DNA of 64,000 bases from CAYYMD01 sp964472875. GTDB lineage: Bacteria > Planctomycetota > Phycisphaerae > SM23-33. Where the stretch lies: the NCBI GenBank assembly GCA_964472875.1, contig CAYYMD010000007.1, positions 4,313 to 68,312 on the forward strand, in the 5' to 3' direction. The translations under genes were made by a program, and so were the position numbers. Position 1 is the stretch's first letter; each line of letters starts with the position of its first letter. Below the pieces are notes generated by a model. The model saw only the letters and a list, made by a program, of their open reading frames with translations, searched no databases and was not told the DNA's origin. Shown here one piece after another: positions 55,495 to 64,000 of this stretch.

Positions 55495-56688
55495 TTACCC
55501 GCTGTGTTTTCGTCGCGACCTGCCCAGCGCCACGGCCGAACCGCACATCAACAACAACATCGTCGCCGGCTCGGGCAGGACTTCCGGATTGCCGCTGTAA
55601 TCCATCACCCAGATGCGGTAACCGTCGCGGTTGCTATCGCCGGATTCCTGGTCCAATATTCCTATCACGTCGAAATATCCATCCACCCCTCCTGTCGGCG
55701 CGCCATATGCGCTGAAGCCATCGCCCAGACCGAGTTTGCATACCAAATGGTTCTCATCATTCTCATCGGTAAGCATAAGTTTTCCATCGGCGCCCCACAC
55801 GTTATCCCATCCTTCCTCTTCATAATGTTGGTCAATCTTCACATCATTTATCCTCACCAGCGTTCCCTGGTAGTACTCGGCACCGGTTTGACGACTTGGG
55901 TCGAACATGGGATACGTGGGATCGTAACCGGCGGCACCGGTATCGGCCTGAAGGTCAGCAAGCGTTATCTCCGTCGGAGTCGGCATGCCGTAGCCCGCAT
56001 CCAGACGCAGGATTTCAAAGTCATTGTCGCCTGAACCATCCGTGGGTGATGGATTATCCTGACGATTGTCAGGCCAGTCAGGATGCTCATCGTCACGGTC
56101 ATTGTTATGTTGTTCATTTACATTCATCTTTCCTTGATAATAAAGCCCCTTATTGGCGCGAATTTCAACAAGGTCACCCGCACGGATAGGATCGGATACA
56201 CCCGTGCCCCCTTGTAAATTTAAGCGTCCCAATTCCGCTTTCCATTCATCATCGGAATAATTTTTACCATAATCCTGGGGGTATAAGTTACCATAGTTCT
56301 GACCCATCCAGCATGCCGTTCCGCCAAAATCGTCGAACGTGCTATCCGTGTCCGGGTCCCAAGTCGTTCCGTCAAGATTCACCGCCTGGATATATATTTG
56401 GGCCTGTCCGCCTAAATCCGGCGGCGGGGGTGGCGGCCATCCCGCAGGGTTTGAAAACCCAGGCGACGGGTCCAACATATCCTCATTGTTATTGATAACA
56501 ATTCCGATCATTCTAACCGGAAATCCACTTGTATATGTGGTGTTTCCATCATCGCCAATGGCCTGAAGTGCCGAATGGTCCGTGTATGACGTCCCTTCCC
56601 AATTCACGGCTGCGGCCTGGCCAACGGCCAGAAAGGCAACGGCAACAACAGAAACAACAGCGCCATACAACTTCGTTCGTGCAAGCAT
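55495..56688 (-). CDS. PEP-CTERM protein with OB-fold-like domain
   Basis: 397 residues from the ATG at 56688; AAGGAG lies 6 bases upstream, so upstream in-frame ATGs at 56694 and 56772 are rejected. Signal peptide (about 5-27), then an acidic Asn/Asp/Pro-rich body. The segments GTLVRINDVKI...GYFDVIGILDQ...YRIWVMDYSG look like an OB-fold of the kind seen in secreted nuclease-associated domains. The C-terminus has PEPA, a hydrophobic helix and RSRRKHSG. First gene of the operon that continues with pseudopilin and ABC importer. Confidence 0.82.
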   Translation of the reverse strand: MLARTKLYGAVVSVVAVAFLAVGQAAAVNWEGTSYTDHSALQAIGDDGNTTYTSGFPVRMIGIVINNNEDMLDPSPGFSNPAGWPPPPPPDLGGQAQIYIQAVNLDGTTWDPDTDSTFDDFGGTACWMGQNYGNLYPQDYGKNYSDDEWKAELGRLNLQGGTGVSDPIRAGDLVEIRANKGLYYQGKMNVNEQHNNDRDDEHPDWPDNRQDNPSPTDGSGDNDFEILRLDAGYGMPTPTEITLADLQADTGAAGYDPTYPMFDPSRQTGAEYYQGTLVRINDVKIDQHYEEEGWDNVWGADGKLMLTDENDENHLVCKLGLGDGFSAYGAPTGGVDGYFDVIGILDQESGDSNRDGYRIWVMDYSGNPEVLPEPATMLLLMCGSAVALGRSRRKHSG

Positions 56689-56778
56689 GAGCATCTCCTT
56701 ATCTAAAAATTCCTTCGATTCTCCCGGCAACGCTGAGCACGCTCCGGCCTTGACGTCGTTTCGTGGATCCACTATCCT

Positions 56779-56793
56779 ATTCGTATTACGAAT
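56779..56793. promoter_or_regulatory. Palindromic operator candidate, 7-1-7
   Basis: ATTCGTATTACGAAT on the plus strand: perfect 7-base arms around one central base. It lies between the divergent starts of the PEP-CTERM gene (91 bases away) and the methyltransferase gene (51 bases away). On the minus strand a candidate -10 (TATTAT) with a poor -35 (TTTACG, 17-base spacer) is just upstream, so the site would cover the transcription start. The 7-1-7 layout is like that of Fur-family boxes, though the half-site is different. Confidence 0.45.
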
Positions 56794-56843
56794 CTAAAAT
56801 AAGATAATACCATACTATAATTATTACGTAAAGGCAAAAACGT

Positions 56844-57482
56844 ATGAATAATAAAATTTTTTCACAATCAGAGGACCCACGTGTGGAATTTTTTGACTCT
56901 CACGCCGACAACTGGGACAGCCGGGAGGACGCCCCTACCGACGTAATCGAGCGTCTTGAAACAATTGATAACCTACTTAAACTCAGTTCCGGCATAGACT
57001 TAATTGAGATCGGCTGCGGGACGGGCCGTTTGACCCCCTGGCTGGCCGCCAAGGTCGCTCCAGGAAAGGTCGTCGGCGTGGATTTTTCGCCGAAAATGCT
57101 GCAAGTCGCCAAAAATAAAGGTATTAATGCCGAATTTCGCCTGGCGGATGTGTGCTCGGACGAAATCGCCCACGATGAATTCGATCTGGAGTTCTGCTTC
57201 CACTGTTTTCCTCACTTTCGCGACCAGGGCGGCGCCCTGAAAAACCTCGCCCGCGCGCTCAAACTCAACGGCCGTCTGATTGTGCTGCACATGGCATCCC
57301 GCCGGGAGATAAACTCCTTCCACGACGGCGTCGGCGGAGCGGTGGCCGGGGATCACCTGCCGGATGAGCAAACCTGGAACCGGCTGTTGAGCGAGGCGGG
57401 AATGCGAAAAACAGAACTGCTCGACCGCGACGGCCTCTATTACCTAGAGGCCATCCGTAACGGCGGCGGATCCAACTCCTGA
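56844..57482 (+). CDS. Class I SAM-dependent methyltransferase
   Basis: 212 residues. The SAM motif I is LIEIGCGTGRLTPWLA, motif II VVGVDFSPKMLQVA and motif III FDLEFCFHCFPHFRD; the family is that of Methyltransf_11/25. The C-terminal half carries HMASRREINSFHD and DHLPDEQTWNRLLSEAG. Substrate unknown. Divergent from the PEP-CTERM/ABC operon and sharing the palindrome. Confidence 0.9.
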   Translation: MNNKIFSQSEDPRVEFFDSHADNWDSREDAPTDVIERLETIDNLLKLSSGIDLIEIGCGTGRLTPWLAAKVAPGKVVGVDFSPKMLQVAKNKGINAEFRLADVCSDEIAHDEFDLEFCFHCFPHFRDQGGALKNLARALKLNGRLIVLHMASRREINSFHDGVGGAVAGDHLPDEQTWNRLLSEAGMRKTELLDRDGLYYLEAIRNGGGSNS

Positions 57483-57625
57483 ATAATGCACATCGCCCGT
57501 GATAAATTATTCAAATTATTATTTACCGTCATGGCGATTGCACTTACAATTTTGTCTTATGGGAAGTTAGCCATTACGGTGATATATAGGCATATAATTT
57601 TTTGAATAACAAACGAGACTGAAAA

Positions 57626-59182
57626 TTGAACTGGGCCGAACTGCCACAAACAATCTTCATGACCCTGTACACCACTGTGCTGGTGGTTGTATCGATATAC
57701 GGCTTCCACAGGTACGTGCTGGTGTGGCTTTACTACCGCCACGGCCGCAAGGCCCCGAAGCTGCAAGGCCACTTCGAAGAACTGCCGCACGTGACTGTCC
57801 AGCTGCCGATGTACAACGAGCAGTTCGTGGCCAGGCGGATTATAGAAAAAGTCTGCCAGCTGGACTATCCCGGCGACAAACTCCAGATACAGGTCCTCGA
57901 CGACAGCACGGACGAAACGCAGGACATCGCCAGCCGGGCCGTGGAGAGCGCAAAACAAAAGGGTTTCGATATAGAATACATCCACCGCGACCATCGGGTC
58001 GGTTATAAGGCCGGCGCACTGGCCAAAGGCCTCGAGACCGCCAAGGGCGAGTTCATCACGATATTCGACGCCGACTTTATCCCTTCCAAAGATATCCTCA
58101 AGCGGTCCATTCATTACTTCACCGACCCGAAGGTGTGCACGGTTCAGACTCGCTGGGAGCACATCAACCGCGGCGACAGCATGCTGACCCGCTCACAGGC
58201 GATATTCCTCGACGGGCACTTCGCCATCGAGCATATAGCCCGCAACCGCAGCAAGCGGTTCATGAACTTCAACGGCACGGCCGGCACATGGCGGCGGTCG
58301 GCCATCGAGGACGCCGGCGGCTGGCGGCACGACACGCTCACCGAGGACCTCGACCTGTCCTACAGGGCACAACTGAAGGGCTGGAAGTTCATCTTTCTGC
58401 CCCACGTAACAGCCCCGGCCGAGTTGCCGCCGGAGATGAATGCTTTCAAAAGCCAGCAGTTCCGCTGGACAAAGGGTGGAGCGCAAACGGTGATGAAACT
58501 GTTGCCGAGAGTGATGCTTTCCGACCTGCCGCTGAAGGTCAAGATCGAGTCCTTCTTCCACCTGACCAGTTTCATGCTGCACGGATTCATGTTCATGCTG
58601 ATACTTATGCTTTTTCCGGCAATGTACCTCCGCTCCGTGCCAATGGAGGCAGGGACGTTCTGGCGTGGAGCGTTCGACATGAGCGTCTTCGCATTGGCGA
58701 CGATGTCCGTGGCCGTGTTCTACGCCGCCAGCCAGTTCGAACTATTCCGCGACTGGCGCAGCGTTTTCAAGTACATGCCTGTGCTGATGGCCATTGGCGT
58801 GGGTCTGTGCGTTTCCAACACAAAGGCAATACTCGAGGCCCTCTTCGGGCATAAGAGCGAATTCATCCGCACGCCGAAATATGGCGAAAACGGCAAGGGC
58901 AAACTTGCAAACGGCAACTACACCATACTACGCAAGAGCCGCATATCACTGGTGCCGATTGTGGAGTTCGTCATGGGGCTTTATATGTCCGTCTGCGCAA
59001 TTATCAGCATAGTTTTCCTGCAGGCGGTTTCGGCCGCACCGTTTTTGGTGATATTCGCCTTCGGGTTCTTCTACGTGTCGATAATGAGTCTGCGGGCACA
59101 ACTTGCGGCTAACCCTAAACGCCGCCTCTCGCCCTCGCCACGAACCGCCGAACTGCCCACCGCAGAAAACGAACATAACTGA
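57626..59182 (+). CDS. Processive family 2 glycosyltransferase, cellulose-synthase-like
   Basis: 518 residues from a TTG at 57626; an ATG at 57659 is an alternative. N-terminal helix (about 12-36), then a GT-A domain with DDSTDET (Asp92/93), DAD (148-150), TED (239-241) as the general base region and QQFRW (277-281), the Q(Q/R)xRW processivity motif. At least four helices follow at about 305-395 and 445-490. It polymerises a beta-linked glycan or mannan-type chain across the membrane; product unknown. Confidence 0.92.
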   Translation: MNWAELPQTIFMTLYTTVLVVVSIYGFHRYVLVWLYYRHGRKAPKLQGHFEELPHVTVQLPMYNEQFVARRIIEKVCQLDYPGDKLQIQVLDDSTDETQDIASRAVESAKQKGFDIEYIHRDHRVGYKAGALAKGLETAKGEFITIFDADFIPSKDILKRSIHYFTDPKVCTVQTRWEHINRGDSMLTRSQAIFLDGHFAIEHIARNRSKRFMNFNGTAGTWRRSAIEDAGGWRHDTLTEDLDLSYRAQLKGWKFIFLPHVTAPAELPPEMNAFKSQQFRWTKGGAQTVMKLLPRVMLSDLPLKVKIESFFHLTSFMLHGFMFMLILMLFPAMYLRSVPMEAGTFWRGAFDMSVFALATMSVAVFYAASQFELFRDWRSVFKYMPVLMAIGVGLCVSNTKAILEALFGHKSEFIRTPKYGENGKGKLANGNYTILRKSRISLVPIVEFVMGLYMSVCAIISIVFLQAVSAAPFLVIFAFGFFYVSIMSLRAQLAANPKRRLSPSPRTAELPTAENEHN

Positions 59183-59324
59183 CGCACCACATCCCTAAGC
59201 CGTCAAAATCACACGTCGAAAATTCCGAGTTTTGGGGAACCTTTCCAATCCGTCATCGTCTAAGCATTACAGAAGAAAGGGAAATTTACCATGCCATGAA
59301 ATTCGACGGATAAGGAGACACGCC

Positions 59325-60353
59325 ATGAACACAAGGACCACCGAAGGCGAAGACAGGCGGAAGCGGCGGCCGCAATCTCCCGGCGAAATGATGAGAACAT
59401 TGGCCGAGGCCATGCCGTGGCTGTTCAGCGCTTTTTTGCACACGGGAATTTTTCTAATAATGGTCTTTACCATGCTGCTGTTCACTCAAACTACCGAACC
59501 TCCAACCTACCCAACCATCTCCGGTGTCGCCGCGGCCGATAACAGGCCCAACGTCACACCCAAACGCCCGGACGACTGGAATATAACTGATGACTCTTCG
59601 AGAGCGTCCGGGAGACAATGGACATCCAGAGAATATGAGGTGCAGGCCAACCCCATGATAATTAATAAAGTCACCGCTGCGGACACTATCGGCATAAAAG
59701 GTACGATAGACGCTGAAATCGGCAAGACTAATGCTAATACTATATTTCAAATCAGCCGTAACGGCCACGACCTCGGGCCGAACGGGGACGGCGACAGAGA
59801 TGGCAACGGAGACGGCGGAGATAAAGGCGGCGTCAGCCACGTCGTTTACGTGATAGACCGCTCTGGCTCTATGGTGGACATCTTCGACGCTGTGCGTCGG
59901 CAACTGGCCATGTCCATCGGCACGCTGGGCGAAAAGCAGGATTTCCACGTGATATTCTTCGCCGACGGCCCGCCGAAGGAAATGCGAACCGGGCGACTTG
60001 TTAACGGCGAGGAAGCCAATAAGGTCCGGGCAGTGAAATTCCTTGAATCCGTAATAGCCGTCTCGGCCAAGTGGGGCACCGACCCGATTCCATCGCTGCA
60101 ACGCGCCTTCGACATCCTCGGCCGCGCCGACAAATCCCGGCCCGGCAAACTAATCTTTCTGATGACCGACGGCAACTTTATGAATAACGAAAAAGTTCTC
60201 CGGACCGTTCGGCGGCTGAGCAAAAACCGCAACGTTTACATCAACACACTGCTGTACGGCTATCGCCCGCCTGAAGCGGTCAGACTACTCAAACAGATAT
60301 CTACCGAAACCGGCGGAACCTACAAATACATCAGCCCCGACGAGATGAATTAA
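59325..60353 (+). CDS. Membrane-anchored von Willebrand A domain protein
   Basis: 342 residues from the ATG at 59325, 8 bases after AAGGAG. A short basic cytosolic part, one helix (about 35-55), a Pro/Asp/Gly-rich linker (about 57-170) and a vWA domain with an intact MIDAS, D178-x-S180-x-S182 (DRSGSM), plus the FLMTDGNF motif. The vWA domain should be outside the inner membrane. It lies 142 bases after the glycosyltransferase gene on the same strand. Confidence 0.88.
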   Translation: MNTRTTEGEDRRKRRPQSPGEMMRTLAEAMPWLFSAFLHTGIFLIMVFTMLLFTQTTEPPTYPTISGVAAADNRPNVTPKRPDDWNITDDSSRASGRQWTSREYEVQANPMIINKVTAADTIGIKGTIDAEIGKTNANTIFQISRNGHDLGPNGDGDRDGNGDGGDKGGVSHVVYVIDRSGSMVDIFDAVRRQLAMSIGTLGEKQDFHVIFFADGPPKEMRTGRLVNGEEANKVRAVKFLESVIAVSAKWGTDPIPSLQRAFDILGRADKSRPGKLIFLMTDGNFMNNEKVLRTVRRLSKNRNVYINTLLYGYRPPEAVRLLKQISTETGGTYKYISPDEMN

Positions 60354-60542
60354 GCCCTCTGCTTACAATGGTGGAAGGGCCTGCCTTTGCCTAATCGAAT
60401 ACTTTCGCGGCGGCGATGTGACGGCTATTTTGGCCTGGGCATCTCGCTAATGCGTGGCTTATATTTTTTGACGGCGCGGATTCCGGCCCCACTGCCACTT
60501 ATGCTCCACTTTGTAGCAAAAATCAGAAGGACCACACCAATC

Positions 60543-61436
60543 CTGACTTCCGAGTAGGTCGAAAAGATTGCTGTAAGTCCTTATTTTACAAGGGCAGGAC
60601 TTTAGGTTTGGGTGTCCCGCGTATAAAATGTGCCGATGTTCGTACGCAAGAAGCCCAACAAATCCGGCTCGGTCAGCGTTCAGGTCATCGACAAAACCAA
60701 CGACTACCGCGTTGCCAAAACCATAGGATCGGCTCGCGACCCGCAAGAGGTGGCCCGGCTTGTCGAGTTGGGCCGGCAGTTTATCATTTGCCAAAGCAGG
60801 CAGTATTCGCTGTTTCCCGAAGACCAGCATGGCAATGCAGTAATCCTCGATTTTGTTCGCACGCTCCGGAATGCCTCCATTCGTACAATAGGACCGGAAC
60901 TCATTTTCGGCCGACTCTTCGACGAGATTGGATTTGGAGTGATTCCCGAACAGTTATTTCGAGATATCGTGGTTACTCGGCTGGTGTATCCGACCAGCAA
61001 ACCCAAAACCGTCGACTATCTCTACCGCTATCAGGGCAAAACCATCTCGGCCGACAGTATCTATCTGTTCCTCGACCGTCTCAACAAGCGTTACAGCCGG
61101 CAGGCCCAGCAAGTTGCCTACAGGCACTCTCGAAAGATTCTCAAGCGGATCAACGTGGTCTTCTATGACATGACCAGCCTGTATTTCGAAGCAGAAGACG
61201 AGGATGACCTGCGGAAGATTGGATTCTCCAAAGACGGCAAGTTCCAGAACCCGCAGATTATGCTGGGCTGTCGATGAGTCCAAAGCGTGCAGCAGAGCTT
61301 ACGCAGACCATGTATGAAATGACTTTCAAGCTGCCGAACGACCCCGCGTTGCGTCGGATTTTACTGCAGATGGATGCCGAGCAGCAGCAGGTCTACGATC
61401 TGATCCATTGACCGGGTGTCCCAATTCGGAAGTCAG
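60543..61436 (+). mobile_element. Internally deleted IS1634-like insertion sequence
   Basis: The ends carry perfect 11-base inverted repeats, CTGACTTCCGA at 60543-60553 and TCGGAAGTCAG at 61426-61436. Between them lie the N-terminal part and the last 45 codons of one transposase type. At 894 bases the element is about half the size expected for this group. I see no clear target-site duplication at its edges. It could be moved only by a transposase supplied from another copy. Confidence 0.8.
60636..61411 (+). pseudogene. IS1634-type transposase with the centre deleted
   Basis: The first part (60636-61277) encodes about 213 residues of the N-terminal domain, running through DSIYLFLDRLNKRY and VVFYDMTSLYFEAEDEDDLRK to FSKDGKFQNPQIMLG, then CR and a stop. 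The second part reads MSPKRAAELTQTMYEMTF in another frame (61274-61411), the usual C-terminus of the same family. The catalytic core between them is gone. First DDE Asp (FYDMTSLYFE) is present, the others are lost. Confidence 0.85.
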
Positions 61437-61584
61437 ATATATGGTTGCAAGTTGCGGTATTTTTTGTTTACCTCACCGCGTGTGACGGGAATATAAATGA
61501 ACAAAACTCTTGCTACGCAGCGAAGCGACCCCGCAGAGTAGTACGCGCCGGGATTCTGCCCGCCAACGTAGTTTCCAAACTGAA

Positions 61585-63126
61585 CTAATTGTTCTTATTT
61601 TCCTGGTCCTTGTTTTTCTTTTTCGATGGTGGAACGTATAAATGTTTCCCTTCCCGTGCAGCCCTGAGGGCCTTGTTAGCGTCCATCGCAGCGCCGGAGT
61701 CGCCCTGCGAGGTCATCCAGCGGTCGAGTTCTTTGGCGAGTCTTGCCTTGATTTCGGCGTATCTCGCGTCATCGGCAAGATTGTTCATCTCGTACGGATC
61801 TTTGGCCGTATAATACAGTTCCTCCGCCGGGCGATGCATGTAGCGTTTGACGAGATTGTATATCCTCTGCTCACGCGATGCGTTCGCCATCCACGTAGGC
61901 CAGTATGGATTGTGTACAGGCTTGCCGCTCTGGCCCATCATGTGTTTCTCGATATATATCTCCTCGGGCATCAGATTGCGGATGTAGCGGTACTCACCGT
62001 CGCTGACTGTGCGGATCGGGTAAGCCGGCCCCTCTGGAATATTGTTATGCAAACCGTACACGAACTTGCGGTGGTCATCGTTCCTGCCTAGCAGAACGCG
62101 AGCGAAACTTGTCCCGTCGTAGTTGTGCCCGGACGGGTCGCCGCCTGCGATATCAAGCAGCGTTGGCATCACGTCTGCGTACTGAACAAGGGCGTCGGTG
62201 CGTTTGCCGGCGGGCGTCCTTCCCGGCCAGCGGGCGATCAGTGCCGTATGCAGGCCGGTGTCCCAGTTGGTCCACTTGTTGCCGGGGAACTGTGAGCCCT
62301 GCTCGGAGGTGAAAAGCACAAGGGTGTCATCCGCCTTCCCGGACTGCTTGAGCGCCTCAAGCAGACCCCCCACCTGCGAGTCAACGTATGTAATCTCAGC
62401 GAGGTAACTGCCGAAGTCTTTACGCGTTTGTGTGGTGTCGGCGATGTTGGCGGGCAGTTTGATTTTTTTCGGTGGATATTTCGACGCATCACCCATCACC
62501 CACGGCACGTGCGGTTCCACCAGAGCGACGACAAGGCAGAACGGCTGGTTGTCGCCGCTGTCACCCTTCATAAAGGCACGAACAGCATTCACGTCGTGCG
62601 GCCTGGTCGGTTTGCGCACGCAATTCGCGTCAAAGCCGTCAACTTTTTTAAATGGAAACGCCTTGCGGGGGCTGACGTGCACCTTGCCGGCTATTCCCAC
62701 ACGATAGCCCAGAGCGCCGAGATGCTGCGGCATGGCCGTAACTGCCGGCCTGCAGGCCGAGTGATTCCAAGCACATCCGTTGCGCATCGGGTACTGTCCG
62801 GTATAAAGTTCGGCGCGACATGGCTGGCACATCGCCTCTGCCAGGTACGCGCGGTTAAATGTTAGCCCCTGTTTGGCGAGTCGGTCGATGTTGGGTGTAC
62901 TGGCGTTCTGTCCGCCGTAGACGGGCAGGTCGTTGTACGTGCAATCGTCGGCCATGATTATGAGCACATTAGGCCTGGTTTTTTCCGCCGCCCGGCTCGA
63001 GTGCGGCATGACGGATGCGGCGGCCGTCATGCCGGCCAACTTAAGGAATCCTCTACGATTTAATTGGCTTATTTTTGGCATCGATTTACCCGACGATTCT
63101 TCCCGTAAGTTATATGATTTGTTCAT
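61585..63126 (-). CDS. Type I sulfatase with Tat-type leader
   Basis: 513 residues. The ATG at 63126 has AGGAG upstream. Twin-arginine leader NRRGFLKLAGMTAAA at about residues 23-37, so it is exported folded. Metal-site start NVLIIMADDCTYND and the C-x-P-x-R motif as CQPCR with Cys100. The DDCTYND and GKVHVS motifs (His in place of the usual KWHLG pattern) set it apart from the other two sulfatases. The Lys/Asn-rich C-terminus is probably disordered. Substrate unknown. Confidence 0.93.
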   Translation of the reverse strand: MNKSYNLREESSGKSMPKISQLNRRGFLKLAGMTAAASVMPHSSRAAEKTRPNVLIIMADDCTYNDLPVYGGQNASTPNIDRLAKQGLTFNRAYLAEAMCQPCRAELYTGQYPMRNGCAWNHSACRPAVTAMPQHLGALGYRVGIAGKVHVSPRKAFPFKKVDGFDANCVRKPTRPHDVNAVRAFMKGDSGDNQPFCLVVALVEPHVPWVMGDASKYPPKKIKLPANIADTTQTRKDFGSYLAEITYVDSQVGGLLEALKQSGKADDTLVLFTSEQGSQFPGNKWTNWDTGLHTALIARWPGRTPAGKRTDALVQYADVMPTLLDIAGGDPSGHNYDGTSFARVLLGRNDDHRKFVYGLHNNIPEGPAYPIRTVSDGEYRYIRNLMPEEIYIEKHMMGQSGKPVHNPYWPTWMANASREQRIYNLVKRYMHRPAEELYYTAKDPYEMNNLADDARYAEIKARLAKELDRWMTSQGDSGAAMDANKALRAAREGKHLYVPPSKKKNKDQENKNN

Positions 63127-63429
63127 ATCTTTACGCTCCTGTTTTCCGAGATTATGTAATCAAATATATTTAACCGGGATTTGCCTGTTGATTCAACACG
63201 ATTAATTAGCTGAGATATTTGCTTTGTAAGGAATTTTGCGGGGCTGTGGTGGTTGAAGGACACGGATTGGGGCGATCCGGCGACGCCGGGCAGCATGAAA
63301 GCGCCGTTCTAAAGCGGAATTTGCTCCACACAACAGATCAACGGCGTATCGTGATGGCTTGGCGGCCTGATAGCGCAGAGTTCCCCCACAAGGGTACATA
63401 AACGCCATAGATTTTCGGCTCCGGAGTCC
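63127..63429. other. Intergenic region before the transposase remnants
   Basis: AT-rich just upstream of the sulfatase start, where its promoter should lie, then GC-rich with short frames on both strands but nothing protein-like that I recognise. Confidence 0.5.
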
Positions 63430-63600
63430 CTAAGCCACCTTCATCAGAGACCGAAGGTGCGGCTTTTGCTTCTCCCTGATACGGCCCAAGGCCATCGCAA
63501 GCATCACCAGCAGCGACAGGCCGACCCGAAGACGCATCTTGGCCAACCCACGAATAAAGTGATCCTCGAACCCGAAAGACACATCCAGCCCCGGCGCGCC
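63430..63600 (-). pseudogene. C-terminal remnant of a transposase
   Basis: Reads FGFEDHFIRGLAKMRLR, then VGLSLLVMLAMALGRI and SLMKVA before the stop at 63430. This RGL-K-R-R---L--MLA-A-G pattern is typical of the C-termini of DDE transposases of the IS4/IS1182 type. Nothing of the upstream part is present. Confidence in the exact family is low. Confidence 0.45.
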
Positions 63601-63628
63601 GGGAGGCGGCGAACCTCTGGGCCTGCCA

Positions 63629-63976
63629 ATCAATATGAGGCTGCACCGCAAGAAACAGGCCAGTTTGATCGAGTTGGCCGAACAGATGATCCAAGAAGTC
63701 GCCCAATGGCACCCCCAACGCCAGTTTCGTGTGGTTGCGGACGGGTTTTACGCCACACTGGCGGGAAAGGAACTTCCCCACACCACCATTGTTTCACGGA
63801 TGCAGTGCAACGCCGAAGTGTACGATCCGCCGGTCAGGCCCAAGAACAGAGGTCGCGGCCGCCCTCGCAAAAAGGGCCAAAGAGTTCTCTGTCCGCAAAA
63901 ACTGGCCACACGCGTTCGCCGTTGGAAAAAGGTCAAAGTCCGCGAACCTGAGTTCAACATTGGGACACCCGATTAG
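63629..63976 (+). pseudogene. Fragment of a DDE transposase (IS701-like)
   Basis: About 115 residues: MRLHRKKQASLIELAEQMI, WHPQRQFRVVADGFYATLAG with an Asp of the DDE set, VSRMQCNAEVYDPP and GRGRPRKKG. This is the middle part of a DDE superfamily transposase; the N-terminal and C-terminal domains are missing. The fragment ends in FNIGTPD and a stop close to GGGACACCC. It directly abuts, on the opposite strand, the remnant at 63430-63600, so more than one element has landed here. Confidence 0.6.
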
Positions 63977-64000
63977 TAAAGCAGTTCGTACAATTGCTGT

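Overview
The window looks like a piece of chromosome from an anaerobic or microaerophilic member of the Planctomycetota, most likely near the Phycisphaerae. This is inference from several traits together: PEP-CTERM surface proteins, a type II pseudopilin-like protein, tandem sulfatases with Tat-type leaders, a CHASE2 cyclase, a zinc-ribbon protein of planctomycete style, GC-rich coding sequence, and a superoxide reductase / flavodiiron oxygen-defence operon. I see no rRNA, tRNA, CRISPR array or phage.

Layout. 0.3-8.9 kb is housekeeping: alaS, then rpmF-plsX-fabH-fabD-fabG-acpP-fabF (type II fatty acid synthesis). 9-12.7 kb has two PEP-CTERM surface proteins; the second has a strong promoter and a structured leader. 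12.7-17 kb (minus strand) holds a JAMM/MPN-like putative peptidase and two sulfatases. 17-21.8 kb has a CPA2 antiporter, DUF1638, DUF190 and CrcB (fluoride export), and a four-gene operon of small proteins with YjbQ. 21.9-23.6 kb is a B12-binding-type radical SAM protein. 23.8-32.6 kb is mainly pyrimidine synthesis (carA, pyrK, pyrG-carB), interrupted by a HicBA toxin-antitoxin pair and bioY. 32.7-37.6 kb contains an MNT/HEPN toxin-antitoxin pair, nth, a cyclic-nucleotide-binding-domain/D-lactate-dehydrogenase fusion, a MoxR ATPase and a GMP synthase lacking its glutaminase domain.

37.7-43 kb is one tight operon for oxygen and peroxide defence: membrane-anchored thioredoxin, Tpx, superoxide reductase, ferritin, rubrerythrin-like protein, flavodiiron protein, a [2Fe-2S]/FAD reductase and an unknown protein. 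43-48.6 kb (minus) is an envelope operon: beta-barrel porin, lipoprotein, FecR-domain protein and CHASE2 adenylate cyclase. It could supply the cyclic nucleotide read by the LdhA fusion 8 kb away.

48.8-50.3 kb has rsmA and a nucleoside deaminase. 50.9-56.7 kb (minus) is the most unusual unit: a run of PEP-CTERM protein, pseudopilin-like protein, FecBCD-type ABC importer and WaaP-like kinase. Two symmetric sites sharing ATTCG...CGAAT half-sites lie at the two ends of this unit. The last 8 kb holds a methyltransferase, a processive GT2 glycosyltransferase, a vWA protein, a third sulfatase, an internally deleted IS1634-like element and remnants of other transposases at the right edge.
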